Below are positions 10,837-22,453 of a DNA stretch of 64,000 bases, in pieces; position 1 is the first letter of the stretch, and each line of letters opens with the position of its first letter. The translations under genes and the position numbers were made by a program. Under the pieces are notes generated by a model. The model worked only from the letters and a program-made list of their open reading frames with translations. It had not been told where the DNA came from and made no database searches. This DNA comes from Pagrus major (Eukaryota; Chordata; Actinopteri; Spariformes; Sparidae), in the NCBI RefSeq assembly GCF_040436345.1, contig NC_133236.1, forward strand, positions 15,190,466 to 15,254,465, given 5' to 3'.

Positions 10837-11560
10837 CTGAGGGTAATACGGCAGTTTAAGACACCTGGGTAACCTACAGATTGATGAAAAACATTTCAGA
10901 CATGTTTGAAAAACCTAACAAAGACTCCTGTGCATATTGTGAAAGGAATATCTGCAGCAGTGCTCACACCTTCAACACATTATCCACACCATGCAAATAT
11001 TTCTCATCGCAGATACTTTGAATATTTGACGCATTTCAATACATCTAAAGAGTTTCTAGCACATCTGGCCTCTGAGAGCTGATTTTCTTATAAATACTTC
11101 ATCATATAAAATTATTCATGACTGATTCCTTACTTTTCAAAAACAGAAAAACCTACTTATGAAAACAACATGAGCCTGAACGCCTCTTTTTTTCCTATGA
11201 GATGGAGACGCAATCCAATCCCCTTGTAATAATATGTAAAACGATTAACAGCATATGCATGCTCCAATTACAGTAATCTGATCAACTGTAGCACTAAAGA
11301 GGTACATAACATCTGGATAATTGCTATTATATAATTTCAAAACTGCCAAATGTGTTAAGTTATTCAAATATGAGGCTATTTAGTAAGTCTGGGTGTAGAT
11401 TTATCGTTAATCTGGTGCAAAAAAGCACAAATGCATCCAGAAATCCGCCCAAAAAAAAGAAGAAAACACAGACACAAAGCATTTAAAGTACTACTAAAAG
11501 CTGGGAAACAATATTAAAAGCCGTAATCAAACATTAAAAAGAAGGAAAGTGTTTCTTTAC
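10837..11560 (-). other. cnr1: Predicted 5' UTR intron of cnr1
   Basis: Bounded on the minus strand by a GTAAAG donor (exon edge 11561, context GTAAG|GTAAAG) and an acceptor TTACCCTCAG ending at 10837, 8 nt before the start codon. It is about 724 bp. A single coding exon preceded by non-coding exon(s) is the known vertebrate CNR1 layout. The donor choice is inferred: two overlapping GT sites sit at 11565 and 11560. Confidence 0.5.
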
Positions 11561-11950
11561 CTTACATAATTTTCCCAAGTGCGCAGAATCGCCCTTTATC
11601 ACCGCGCGTTAAATCCAAGTCAGAAGCGCATCATCCAACAAACAGATCTTACATAAAAGCAGAGACAACCAGCGGGAACGTGTTAGAAACAAACCACAAT
11701 TACAATCATGATTATTAGCTTCTTTTTTCTGAGTCTACATGTAACATAAGTTTTTCTGTAATGTCAGTAGAAGTAGTGTTGGAGTGCGCTCCTCCAGCTT
11801 GGATACAGGTTGCTCCTGCTGCTGCTGCTGCTGCTGCTGCTGATGGCTCCAGCGGCTCTCCACTCCTTTCTCTCCGAGTCTTCACACTTATGAAGCGTCG
11901 CTCCTACAAGCCCTGTCACGTGTTTCCATATAGCTTTATCTGCCCAACCC
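11561..11950 (-). promoter_or_regulatory. cnr1: Candidate cnr1 non-coding first exon and promoter
   Basis: Upstream of the predicted donor the sequence is more CpG-rich (GCGCAGAATCGCCC, CACCGCGCG near 11581-11608). It carries a CTG/CAG trinucleotide tract and a canonical CACGTG E-box at 11917-11922. This is where a first exon and promoter of cnr1 would be expected. No TATA box is evident on the minus strand and the transcription start is not determinable here. Confidence 0.4.
11816..11842. repeat. (CTG)n trinucleotide microsatellite
   Basis: About eight or nine CTG units (CAG on the minus strand), inside the predicted cnr1 leader or promoter. Open frames through it give poly-Ala on the plus strand or poly-Ser on the minus strand, but none belongs to a recognised gene. 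Confidence 0.85.
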
Positions 11951-12570
11951 ATGAAGCTGTCAAGTGCGCTGCACACAGGAACAAGGGAGACGACAGTGGA
12001 GGTGGAGGCTTATAAAAAAAAAAAAGGATCTGATTTGAATCCCTCCAAAGCTCCTCTGAGGCAGACTCGGACAAAGAAACCAGCATCAACACAAGCACAA
12101 AGAGCCAAAAGATTGGATTAAGAAACAGCTTATAATAGACGTGTTATCTGCTTAATTCATGAGGTAATTGTGAGCATAATTCTGACTCTTTGCAGGAACA
12201 AAAAGCTGCATTTCAACTGTGAAATTCACAACTTTCGAGACTCTTGTCTGGATTGTCAGTCAGTGCATGTCTGTTTTATTGTGTGCACAATTATCCAAAA
12301 ATTGAGAATCTCAAAGAACAAAAAGCTTCATCATTTGGGATGTTGGCTGAGCCTGAGCCACTCATCCTCACACGTTTCTCCCCTTTAATGACTGTTTTCA
12401 CTCTAAGCTGTTTACTTTACAGAGATTTTCTGATCCAAACCTATTATTCTGACGACTTAAAAAGAAAAAAAAAAAATATTAAAGGGCCAAAAGCTTCATT
12501 TAGACGCTTAAAAATAACATCAAGAGGATAGCCCAGCTCAGCACATCCAATCAGATTACACACGACCACA
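11951..12570. other. Region upstream of cnr1
   Basis: Non-coding, AT-rich, with a TATAAAA-like A-run at about 12011-12026 on the plus strand and no recognisable gene. Short open frames on both strands look accidental. It could contain distal cnr1 promoter elements, which cannot be shown from one sequence. Confidence 0.4.
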
Positions 12571-12954
12571 TTAACAAGTCAGATCCCGCCATGACTCACA
12601 ATAACAAATACGGCCTTTCCCTGCACGGCCCTAATAAAAAGAGATTCTACTCACTGATTATACATGATCTAATTTCCATTTATTCATTTGGCCGTATCCA
12701 TTCAAACATGTAGTGATGTTTTTTGTCTTCTTCCTCTTCAAACCTTCTTAACACAATCACAGGATCAGTGGTCCAGGACGAGGAGTCAGGAGCTGAGTGG
12801 CTGCACTGTCGCAGATAAAACCAGAATAGATAACAGGACATTTTGCTGCCACAGATCATAAGACCTCCTGCCACTTCAGGACAGAAATGAGGCCATGGCT
12901 CCATAATCAGAGGTGCAATTATGGCTGCTGTCTCTGTCTGAAATCAGCAAAATG
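12571..12954. repeat. Duplicated block, left copy
   Basis: A direct-repeat partner of 13737-14109. Shared landmarks in the same order include TTAACAAGTCAGAT, CCCTAATAAAAA, CTCACTGATTATA, ATGATCTAATTTCCAT, GGTCCAGGACGAGGAG, GATAAAACCAGAATAGAT and GACATTTTGCTGCCAC. The copies differ by substitutions and small indels, including an extra CAGGAGCTGAGTGGCTGCAC stretch in this copy. A 74-codon open frame at 12680-12904 lies within it and is not conserved in the other copy. Confidence 0.88.
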
Positions 12955-13034
12955 GTTCATGTTCAATGTTCAAACGTAGCCTTTATAAAGTGTTAACTGT
13001 AAGTGAAGGTGTACATCATTCAATTAAAACAGGG

Positions 13035-13736
13035 TGTGTCACACAAACTACTTCTTATGCAGCCGGGTGTAAGCTAAATGAGCTAACATATTAACGTTAG
13101 CTTTTTAGAGTTCTTATAGAGTTTAGTTGTTATTTAGTTCACTGTACTGTTACGTAGCTAACCGAACTAGACAAGCTAAATGACTAAATTAACGTTGGCT
13201 TGTTATAGTTTTTTCACAGACAAACCAAATAACTGTAAGGTGTAACTGTAGCTAGCTGAAACAGCTAACTCACAGAATTAACATTAGCATGCTATAGTTC
13301 AGTGGTTAGCTCTTTATAGGTCTTACAGAGTTTAGTTGTAACTTTGTATTTACGCAAAGCTGAAAGAGATAGCTCACAGACTTAATGTTAGCTTCTTGTA
13401 GTTCTCATAGAGGTTAATTGTTATTTAGTACACTGCCAGGTGTAACTGTTGTGTAGCTAACTGAGCTACATGAGCTAAATGACAGAATTAACGTTAGCTT
13501 GCTATAGTTTTTTCACAGACAAACCAAATAATTGCAAGGTTGCAACTTTTTTGTTGCTTTTTTTTGTTGCTAGCTGAAAGAGCGAACTGTAAACATCAGC
13601 TTGCTATAGTTCTTTTAGATATAACTGCTGTGTGTAACTGTTGCAGAGCTAGCTGAAGCTTAGTAACAGAATTAACGGTAGCTTGCTATAATTGTTATAC
13701 TGGGTAGCTGTAACTAAATAAGCCCATTTACACCAA
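13035..13736. repeat. Degenerate ~80-106 bp tandem repeat array 1
   Basis: Seven recognisable units, marked by TTAACGTTAGCTTGCTATAG-like cores at 13091, 13189, 13278, 13382, 13488, 13590 and 13672 (spacings 98, 89, 104, 106, 102 and 82). Typical units also contain GTTTAGTTGTAACT, GCCAGGTGTAACTG and TAGCTAGCTGA. Many units pair AGCTAAC with GTTAGCT about 12 nt later, so each could fold into a short hairpin. It sits exactly between the two copies of the duplicated block, and the same unit family recurs at 16690-17165. Confidence 0.85.
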
Positions 13737-14109
13737 TTAACAAGCCAGATTCTGCAATGAATCACAATACGAATACAGCCTTTCCATGGCCCTAATAAAA
13801 ACAGATTAAACTCACTGATTATAAATGATCTAATTTCCATGTGGCCATATCCCTGCAAACATTAAGTGATGTTTTTTTGTTCTTCCTCCTCTTTACACCG
13901 TCTTACACAGTCGCAGAATCAGCGGTCCAGGACGAGGAGGCAGCACAGATAAAACCAGAATAGATGCATTAATGGGACATTTTGCTGCCACGGATAAAAA
14001 ACCTTCTGCCTCTCAGAATGGAAATGAGGCTATGGCTCTATAATTGCAGGTGTAATTGTTAGCGTCGCTCAGCCACAGCTAATGTTTCCGTCTGAAATGA
14101 ACAAAATGT
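13737..14109. repeat. Duplicated block, right copy
   Basis: Direct-repeat partner of 12571-12954 (landmarks listed there), beginning TTAACAAGCCAGAT and ending near CTGAAATGAACAAAATG. It is slightly shorter through small deletions. The pairing of two copies around a tandem array suggests local segmental duplication or array expansion within an ancestral single block. Confidence 0.88.
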
Positions 14110-15104
14110 TACATCCCGACATGAGAAGTCATTTATGGTCAGCAAATGTCAGAAATGTCCAAAAAACGTGGATGTTGAGGAGCTCATTTTCAGGGTTTAT
14201 TAATCTTTTCAGGGTTTATTTAATGCTGGCTCTAATGCTCGTCAGTGTACGCAGCTGAGTTTCTTGTAAATCTCCAAGCTGATTCTCGTCGAATCTTAAA
14301 GCAAACAGAAAGAACACATTATTTACAGTCATGATCTGCTGGACTAGATACAGATCAAAGCTGAGCTCCACACACTGACTCAAACCTGCGAGCGGCCCAA
14401 AAATAAAAGCCCTCTTCCTCGTTGATAACTGATTAGCTCGAGCAGAGTAAGTGGCAGATAAATACCTCGTGCTAGGAAACATCAAAGGACAGAGAGAAGA
14501 GAAAACCCTGGTTCACTTCCTCTGCTCTGGGTTTCTACGATTGCACGCTTGAAGTCTTCCAGCCTGCGGTCTGCCTCTTAAACCTGTGCAGGAAAACATC
14601 ACCCTCAGATGCACTTTGACTGTTGGAGAGCATCCATCTGTGATGTTTCAGTGCATTCCAGGAGTTTGTTTTGATCATGTGCTGTAGTTTTTCATTGATT
14701 GTTCCTTCTATGTTTCTGGGAGCATCCACAGAAAGCTCATGAAGTTCTTTCATGCAATTAGTTTTATAGGAAAGCTGTTGTCTTGTTGTAAACCAAACAA
14801 CTGTGTATCTATGAAGCAATCTTTTATGAAGAAATCCATATCTCTGCCATCTCTGTGATGGATTTCTCCGTGCATTATGTGTTAGTGCCCTTGTAAAATT
14901 GTAGAAAAATAAAACATTTTTATAGAGTACTGACATGAGAATGTGTTACTGAAGTTTTAGATCAATGAAAAATAAATGATGTAGATATTCAGCTATATGA
15001 CATTTGGCTGGTTATTGATGATGAATACCAAACAAGAGTTTACAGCCATGCGAGCAGCTTTCTGGGCCGACGAGGCACAGTGGTGCTCTGAACTCAGTGT
15101 TAAT
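14110..15104. other. Gene-free spacer
   Basis: No gene recognised. Minus-strand open frames of 89 codons (14216-14485) and 133 codons (14535-14936) have no recognisable domain, no splice context and no similarity to the neighbouring synteny genes. Confidence 0.45.
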
Positions 15105-15690
15105 ATCAGCAGTCTGACATGTTCACCGTGAACATGTTGATGTTCACCATCATAGTTTAGTGAGTTAGCAAGCTAAAATGAGCTTATTAGCACTAAACAC
15201 AAGCTGCGGTTGATGGGAATGTGCAATTAGTTTCGCATAAATTAAAGTGTAAGACGGTTTTTCCTTAATTTTCGGATCATGAAAATCTGGAGGGACACAC
15301 AAACAACATATTTGATAAGGCATTAGCTTGCATAAGATAACAGCTACTGTTCGCAGTCATCCGCTTCCTAACTAACATTACTATTTGATAGTGTTAGAGG
15401 GTCATGATAGGAAATAAATTAATTCATTTTAAAATATCAACGTACATCTTGGACACATTTATATGAGCCCAGCAGTGAACCCTGGGTGTAATTACATGGT
15501 AAGGAAGTGGTAAAATGCTAACATATCATATATGTTGTTTTACCTTGAAATATGGCCCAATGTCCTCAAGATTTTCACTATCCATCATCTTTTCAGTTCA
15601 AATTTCATGGCGGTCCATCCAGTAGTTGTTAAGATATTTCACCCTTGTCCAAAATGGTGGACCGAACGATGGATAAACCAAGAACTGGAA
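15105..15690. repeat. Diverged percomorph interspersed repeat
   Basis: Contains, in order, GTTCACCATCATAGTTTAGT, TTAGCACTAAACACAAGCTG, GATGGGAATGTG and, after a diverged middle, AAATTTCATGGCGGTCCATC followed by CAGTAGTTGTTAAGATATTT. These match a very abundant fish repeat I remember. A separate short fragment of the same family lies at 61535-61660. The copy is old and its edges are approximate. Confidence 0.6.
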
Positions 15691-16685
15691 GGTTCATCAG
15701 CAACAGCAGTTCTTAAAACAACCATATATTATTTTAATGGTAGATTTTACTTAAGCTTATTTGACAGCATGCTGAAATGAGAGTTTCTTTTCTCGCGGCT
15801 ACATGTGATTTCCACAGGTTTGCACAATTAAGTATTCACACCCATTTGATTGATAACCAGCCGTAGCTATACATGTCTCTGTGTGACCGATGTCTCAAAA
15901 GTAATTGTCTTTCATGTCTGCTTAGAAATGCAGCACCTATAAAAAAAATTTACATCTAGGCAGCCATGAAACATCTGCAGGCATGATGTGGAATGAAATA
16001 TCTTTCTTACTCTAAACATAAAAACCAGTAAATGTCCAGTAAGTGTTGAATATAATTAGAATTTCATCAGCTTATAATTCTGATCCCAGCGACTGAGACT
16101 TTGTAATATCCACCACATGGAGCAGTTAGACTTTAGGCAGCAGGGTTTCTTGCCAAAGCGACTGGTGTACTGTGACAGTTTCCTCTGACTTGGTTGGCAT
16201 GCTAACCTGTGAGTGAGCAATGAGTGATGGCTCAAGCAAAGCTCACGGCCATCTGCGTTTCAGTTGCGGTACATAACATTTTGTCCTCCAGTGACTCACT
16301 TTGAGTCCATGTATCAGACAAAAGAGCTCGGGAAATGCAGTCAGAAGGAAGACTTATGTGATCCAGTTGTAATTTGACTGATTGCTATTCAGTGCTAAAT
16401 GTCAGACTCCCCACTTTAGGCCTGTTCGGTAAACACTTAAAGCATATTAATATGCATAAATGGAAAATTACTTCCATAATGAAACAGAGTGTATTTCTGA
16501 ACATGTCCACAACACTATTGTACAATAATACTAATCTTATAGCCTGTGTATAAAATATGTTAATATTAAGGTGCAGGAGCCATTAAACAAGCTGTTTGTG
16601 AATTCAGACATAGACTTTATAACATGTTTGCCAAGTGAAGACTTATTATTATGCCACATATAACTACTTCTGGAGGCTAGTTGTA
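15691..16685. other. Gene-free spacer
   Basis: AT-rich, with no convincing coding exon, RNA gene or recognisable repeat. Confidence 0.4.
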
Positions 16686-16689
16686 GCAA

Positions 16690-17165
16690 AATCTTTCCTG
16701 ACAGACTTAACTTTAGCTTACTATAGTTATTGTAGAGTCAAGCTGTAACTTAATAACTAACTGCCAGGTGTAACTGCTGTGTAGCTAGCTGAAGGAGCTA
16801 ACTGACAGACTTACTGTAATGTTAGCGTGCTAAAGTTCTCATAGAGTTTAATTGTAACTAAATATTTACACCTATTAACTGCCAGGTTTAACTTTGCACA
16901 GCTAGTTAGCTTGCTATAGTTTTTTTTAAAGAGTTTAGTTGTAACTAAATATTTACACCTAACTGCCAGGTGTAGCTTTGCGTAGCTGGCTAGATGGGCT
17001 CACTGACAGAATTAACATTGGCTTGCTATAACGTTAGTGCTACTGGTAAGTTGTTAGCCTGCTAAATAGGCCTTTTTAGTAGGCTAACTGTTGCGTAGCC
17101 AGATGAATGAGCTAACTTATAGAATTAACGTTAGCTTGCTAAAGTTCTTGTACTGGTTAAATGTG
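16690..17165. repeat. Degenerate ~110 bp tandem repeat array 2
   Basis: The same unit family as array 1. Cores resembling TTAACGTTAGCTTGCTA lie near 16707, 16817, 16902, 17012 and 17125, with shared GTTTAGTTGTAACTAAATAT, TTACACCTAACTGCCAGGTG and GTAGCTAGCTGAA segments. Just after the array, GGGCCAATTTACACCA echoes the AGCCCATTTACACCA sequence at the end of array 1. It lies about 3 kb from array 1. Confidence 0.82.
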
Positions 17166-17226
17166 TCTATAAGGGCCAATTTACACCACTATTTCTCACT
17201 CATTTCAAACTACACAACACTAACGC

Positions 17227-17248
17227 AAACTAACTAACTAACTAACAC
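17227..17248. repeat. (AACT)n microsatellite
   Basis: A short run of four to five ACTA/AACT units. No functional role is evident. Confidence 0.7.
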
Positions 17249-17249
17249 A

Positions 17250-19930
17250 CCGATTTCTCACAAATGAATGAAGCAAAGTCAAAGGATTGGCAGTTGTTTT
17301 ATTACATTAAATAATGTTATTTTTTAGAGGATTTGTTAAAGCTTGATGCTGCAGTGAAAGTCCTGTTTCATTGTTCTTTCTTAGCGACGACTAAAGGATT
17401 TGCAACGGAGCGCTGCAGGTTAAACCCATGGAGTGCTAAGTGCCTCCTCGCCTCACATGGTTCATATTACAGTGATGCTGCATGTGAGGCAGATATGAGT
17501 TTACTCAGGGCTCATAATGCATTTTGCACCAGCCTAATATCCTGTGTGTCTCCTGCAGGTTATTCCACATTCAAAGGTTTTTTAGGAAGGAGCTCTGACT
17601 GACAGAGAGACCTCACAAATGCAGCAGTAACAACCTCATCAATATGACAGGCCTGTGGAGGTTTAATAAACAAAATCTGTCTTGGATTCCTGCATTCATC
17701 TGAACTTCATCCCTCACTGGTATTTCCCTGATCTGAATCTTGAAACTGCATGAGAGTTCACCTGCTCATGCTTTTACTAAATAGGCTACACCAGTGATTA
17801 AGTTTATCACATGGCCTATGCACGAGTTAACTTCATCTGAAAATAGACCACATGCACTGTAAGCAGGTACTTTTTGCCAGTAAGCACTTCAACTAACCTC
17901 GAGCTAATTATTCACGTGTGGCACTTGCTCATGATTCTGTGTGAAAACTATAGAGACGAATGAGCTCGTTGTCTGCTGCCTCCATGAATAGATACGATCC
18001 AGCCATAAACTCTGAGTGATAATGTTGCCGAGCTGCAGCTGCATCATCGGTTCATGACAAATTACAGTTTACTTCAGTTCTGCGGCGACCCTGAACTTTT
18101 GCGTAATTATGCTAAACACTGAATAATCAACAGCGATTGTGATGATTAGATTTGATTAGTTTCAAAACAGTAGTTATGGGGTCATCCGTTGATGAAACTC
18201 ATCTGTATCTATTGTGGCGGGAGAAGACGCTCTGAATTAAATTATTGGTGGATGGATGTTTCCATTGTTCGCCCTCGCCCCCCTGAAAGCCTCTGAAAGT
18301 TCAGAAGGATGTCCAATATTGAAACACTGTCAGTCAGATACTGGGCTTGTTTATGCTTTTATTGACTGGATTTATTTGTATTTGAAAGCACTTTTTCATG
18401 TGCAAATCAAACGGCAGTACTTGAAAAAACAAACTTAACAGAAAGATTGACAGCGCAGGTAACAGAACAGCATTTAATGACTCAAATAAAGACTGAAAAG
18501 GTTTCTTAAAGGAGCAGTTTGATCAGGTAGATATGATAAATTGCTAGTGACGGGTTTTAAAGACACATGTAGCATCTAGAGAGTATGTTTTGTTGAATGC
18601 AAGTATAACGACAGATACCTCGTCAACCTGTCTGTCGTGTGATTTTTAAGCGATGTGTGTAAACATGTATGCGGGTAAATACATGTTTTCAGCATCTTCA
18701 ATATGTCGGTACAATATATGTGAACATGTTTTTTCAGTTGTCACAAAGTAATAAGTCAAAGTGGATGTTGGAAGAGAGGCATATTGGTTGTGATGTAAGA
18801 AACTAAATGCATTATAAGTAGGAGAAAAAGGGCAAATCAGCATTTGTTTATCTCCCTGTTCCAACAAAATATATATGAAATGTAATTAAGTTGGGACGTC
18901 TCACATGAATGAGCAGCTCTCTGATGACGCTGCCTCTGCAAGCGTCCTCATTCACATTTTATAAATCACGTTAGTCAGAATGACTTATGCAGGTGAACAC
19001 GCTGCACTCTGGAAAAATCAGGAGACGCAGAAACACTTCACACTTTATCACATGCAAGCCTCCGTTACTGCATGTACACCCTATAATCCTAATGGAAGAA
19101 GCATGTGTGCAATCGAACTGGAGTACAAAGGCACAGAAGGAGAAATGTATGTAATAGGATTGTTTTTAATTGCATGTGTGTGAGGATAACCATTTATCTT
19201 CTGAGCTGACTTGTCAGAATTACATAAATTCTTAGCCGCCAATTAACTTTCAAGTGTTTAAAGGATTTTTTTAAATCCATAAATCTAACTGTAACCCGGG
19301 AACAGCACCAGGCTTTGAAGTGATTTTTCATAGTGGCCAAACCACGTAATTACATCGTCACATGATGCACTGTGGGCAAAAAATACTTTTTCCCATAAGC
19401 TTACATTGCGAAAGAAGCGTCTGGAAAACGATGGATTTTTTTGAGCGTCACGACCCCCGAGAAATGTTTCATTATCAGAATTTTTGCTATTCCGCTACGG
19501 AAGAACTGGGCTCCGCGTCCGACGCTGTATCCAGATTTCTCTAATTAGATCCATGGTTTTGTGTATTTAATTGTTGGTAATTGAGGTATTCCTGATATCC
19601 CATTAATGAAAGGTCACTGGATGCATATCTGAAGGTTTAATGACATGTACGTGTTCTCTCTGCTGTTTGTCCTCCCGGCTTCATTGGACCGTAATCCTCA
19701 ATGTGCACTGAAGCACTTTGCATTTCAGCTTGACAAGAGTTCAAACGAGGATCGCCACCTCTGAGTCAGAGCTCACAATCCTCCCAGAACAAAGAGGCCC
19801 GACCCATCCAGGTGACGGGGGCAGCAGCCATCTTGCAGTCTTATTCTGCAGAGGGATTAGGAAACACAGTGAGACCGACTGTCCGTCAGATAAGAGCAGG
19901 GCAGCTGGTGAAGATGCCCACTGGCTGCCT
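17250..19930. other. Gene-free intergenic stretch
   Basis: No gene recognised. Open frames of 60-89 codons occur on both strands without recognisable domains or splice structure. Parts such as 17930-18130 and 19190-19330 are relatively complex sequence, but nothing can be assigned. Confidence 0.4.
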
Positions 19931-19939
19931 CCTGTTTGA

Positions 19940-20030
19940 AGGTGCCTGGGAGGGAGGAGACCTCAGGGCTGACCTGGGACACACTGGAGGACTATGGATC
20001 CCATCTGGACTGGGAATGCCTGAGGCTCCA
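19940..20030 (+). mobile_element. Non-LTR retrotransposon ORF2 C-terminal scrap
   Basis: Read across broken frames, the segment gives GRRPQG, PGTHWR and similar words. These correspond to the GRPRTRWRDYVSRLAWERLG-type C-terminal tail of a LINE reverse-transcriptase polyprotein that is common in fish genomes. DNA words GGGAGGAGACCTCAGGGCTG and ACACACTGGAGGACTATGGA match the same tail. A stop and frameshifts make it dead. The family (RTE- or Rex-like) is not resolvable from so short a piece. Confidence 0.55.
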
Positions 20031-20689
20031 ACTCATTAAATTGTACAACTCACTAGAATTTTTTAAAAAGGATTACATCGCTGTTTAGTCCGCGGGAACA
20101 GGACAAAAGTAATTAGTCATTGGTGATACACAAATTAATGCCAGGAGGCTTCTGATACTGGTTCATCTTTATTCTTCAGGACACTGTGAGACATCTTGGG
20201 ATCTTTTTTTTTTGTGCTAACAAACAATAATATTCATGACATTTTGTTCCAACAGACACAAATTACTTTCAGTCTTACTAAGTGTGAACTCTGAGTTGTG
20301 CATTCACAGGTAATGATTAATCACCCTGAAGATCACAATGTGGTCGCAACAAACTTTTAATCGTGGACGAAAAAAAAAAAAAAAGGCATTTGAGTAAAAT
20401 AATGACCGTGTATCTGCAGCTCTTCCTCCTGGGGTAACTATCAGCAACCAATATTGATAGAGGCAATAACAACAACCTCTGTTAATATGAGATGGTATTG
20501 CCCCCAGGAGACTTTTTTCCTGCAGCATTGTACGAGACAAAAGCGAGCATAGAAGAATTTAATTGAATTAAATTTGATCAGCATGTTCGCAAGATGGTTA
20601 AAATCACCAAAAAGGGGCAAACAAAATTGAGAAGTATCCATAAAAAAACAGTGTTTCATGGCTCTGAAATGCTTTAAAAACTCAAAACA

Positions 20690-20840
20690 CTGGTTCCCAA
20701 TCATTTTGGCTTGTAACACTTTACGGCATCTCATCTTACAGGTTGCACATGAGCTGTTTATTCCATTGATCTTTATTTTTTATATAAATTCAAGTGAAGA
20801 TCCCAAAGTTTTCAAAACAAACCGAATATATCAGGCTGAG
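20690..20840. repeat. Interspersed repeat fragment ('ACTGGTTCCCAA')
   Basis: Begins AACACTGGTTCCCAATCATT followed by TTGGCTTGTAACACTTTACG, resembling a known fish repeat that starts ACTGGTTCCCAACCTTTTTG. The rest is diverged. The assignment is from memory. Confidence 0.45.
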
Positions 20841-20849
20841 CTTTTGTAT

Positions 20850-22453
20850 TAAATGATGCACAGACCAGCCACAGCATTTCAAATCGATTGACCATGGCCA
20901 TAAAAACATGGATTCACAGATTTAAAATATGCCTCTCATTGGAAACGTCATATAGCTGCTGTGAAATGGCGGAGAAAGCTCACACATTATACACAACACA
21001 CAGCTAACGTTAGCATTCAAGGACATCCTAGTTAACGTTGCTGTTTGCTGGCCTTACACGATACAATACAAAGGGCTAAATTCAATTAAAGAATTGAAAT
21101 TGGCCTTTTAAAGGACATTTTAAAACTCATCTCCTCCTGGGGGAAAACTCAAAACGCGAACAGAATATTTATCAGACAATCAGCGATGGAAAAGATGCAT
21201 TTACAGTTAGTTCATTGCAGATTTAGAGACTTATCTAATCTGGGCATCAGGCCTGTACATTACTCCAGATCATAGATAAGATCTGAACATTACAGAACTG
21301 GAAGAAAAAACATTTTTTTAAAAATGTATCTGAGTACCAGCCAAAGCAAAGCTCACACTCTGACCTACTGTGTGCACCTACCTGCCTGTCTGTGAAGTGC
21401 AAACATCCCATCTCTCCACTGAACTGGCACAACAGCCTTAGATATGCTGTTGGCATGACAACCAGTGAGGATTGAAATGACTAGTCACATGACACAGCCA
21501 AGGTTGAACACAGACAAAGCAAGAGAACGTAATCATCTTTTCCACAGGGAAAGACTTCACAAACAGTGAGCGTTGCACCGAAATAGGGGCCAATAACAAG
21601 ATGTTCTGTGCCAATTATCCCAGGGACATCCAGTAGGTGCGAGGATGCCTCCTCTGCTGCACAACAGAGCTGAAGTGGGTGTATATTCCAGCCCAGCACA
21701 TCGTGATCCCACAAGTGTTACTGAGCCGCGCACAAATGGTGCATTACAGCTCCTTGAGGAGAGGTGAGGAGACAAAGAACAAAAGAAAAAATGAGTATAA
21801 AACAGTAAACATCTGTTATCTGAACCAAGGCTAAGCCTGTCCCTTTGGATGAGATGTTGGTGGTGCTGCTGCATCATGAGGCTGAATAGCAGGCCTCTGG
21901 ATAGATATGGTCATGGAGAGCTGATCCCAGCTGGAGTGTGAGCGCAGAGGGGCTGCAGTCATTCACAGTCAGATACCAGTCCCCCGAGACCTCAGCAGAG
22001 AACTCACAACCTTTACTGAGACAGGACTAGATCCTCAGTCAATAACACATGTTACATTATGCATAGCTTTTGTTTGAACATGAATATACAGGTCACATAA
22101 CTGGAAACCAGATGTTGTTTTTTTATGTTGGTACTGATGAACAAGACAGGCTTTGTCAGGTATGTAAGTTAAATTAAATAAACATTTAAATGTATCTTGT
22201 TTTATATTGTCCTTTATGTCACGACCGAAGAAAGAGGTTATTCAGTCAAAAATGAAATGATGCAGATGCAGCGGCCGGTAGCTCCTACAAATATCACAAC
22301 GTTTTTGTTGTATTATCAATGACCGAATTACATTAATCACTGGAGAAGAAAGCAGGTTGATGAGCCTTTAATCCAAAGAGTTTTGGGTTGAAGTCATGAT
22401 AAGAGCCATGCAAATCAATCTTTCATCTAAGGCTGCTCTTGGCTAATGCTTGA
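20850..22453. other. Gene-free intergenic stretch
   Basis: No gene recognised. Overlapping open frames on both strands at 21247-21877 (65-106 codons) have no recognisable domain and lack coherent splice sites. Confidence 0.4.

Noticed and set aside
11761-12015. Plus-strand frame with poly-Ala from the CTG tract
   Set aside because: Lies in the predicted cnr1 leader or promoter with no conserved sequence around the repeat; a by-product of the trinucleotide run.
14535-14936. 133-codon minus-strand open frame
   Set aside because: No recognisable domain, no splice or promoter context, AT-rich; consistent with chance.
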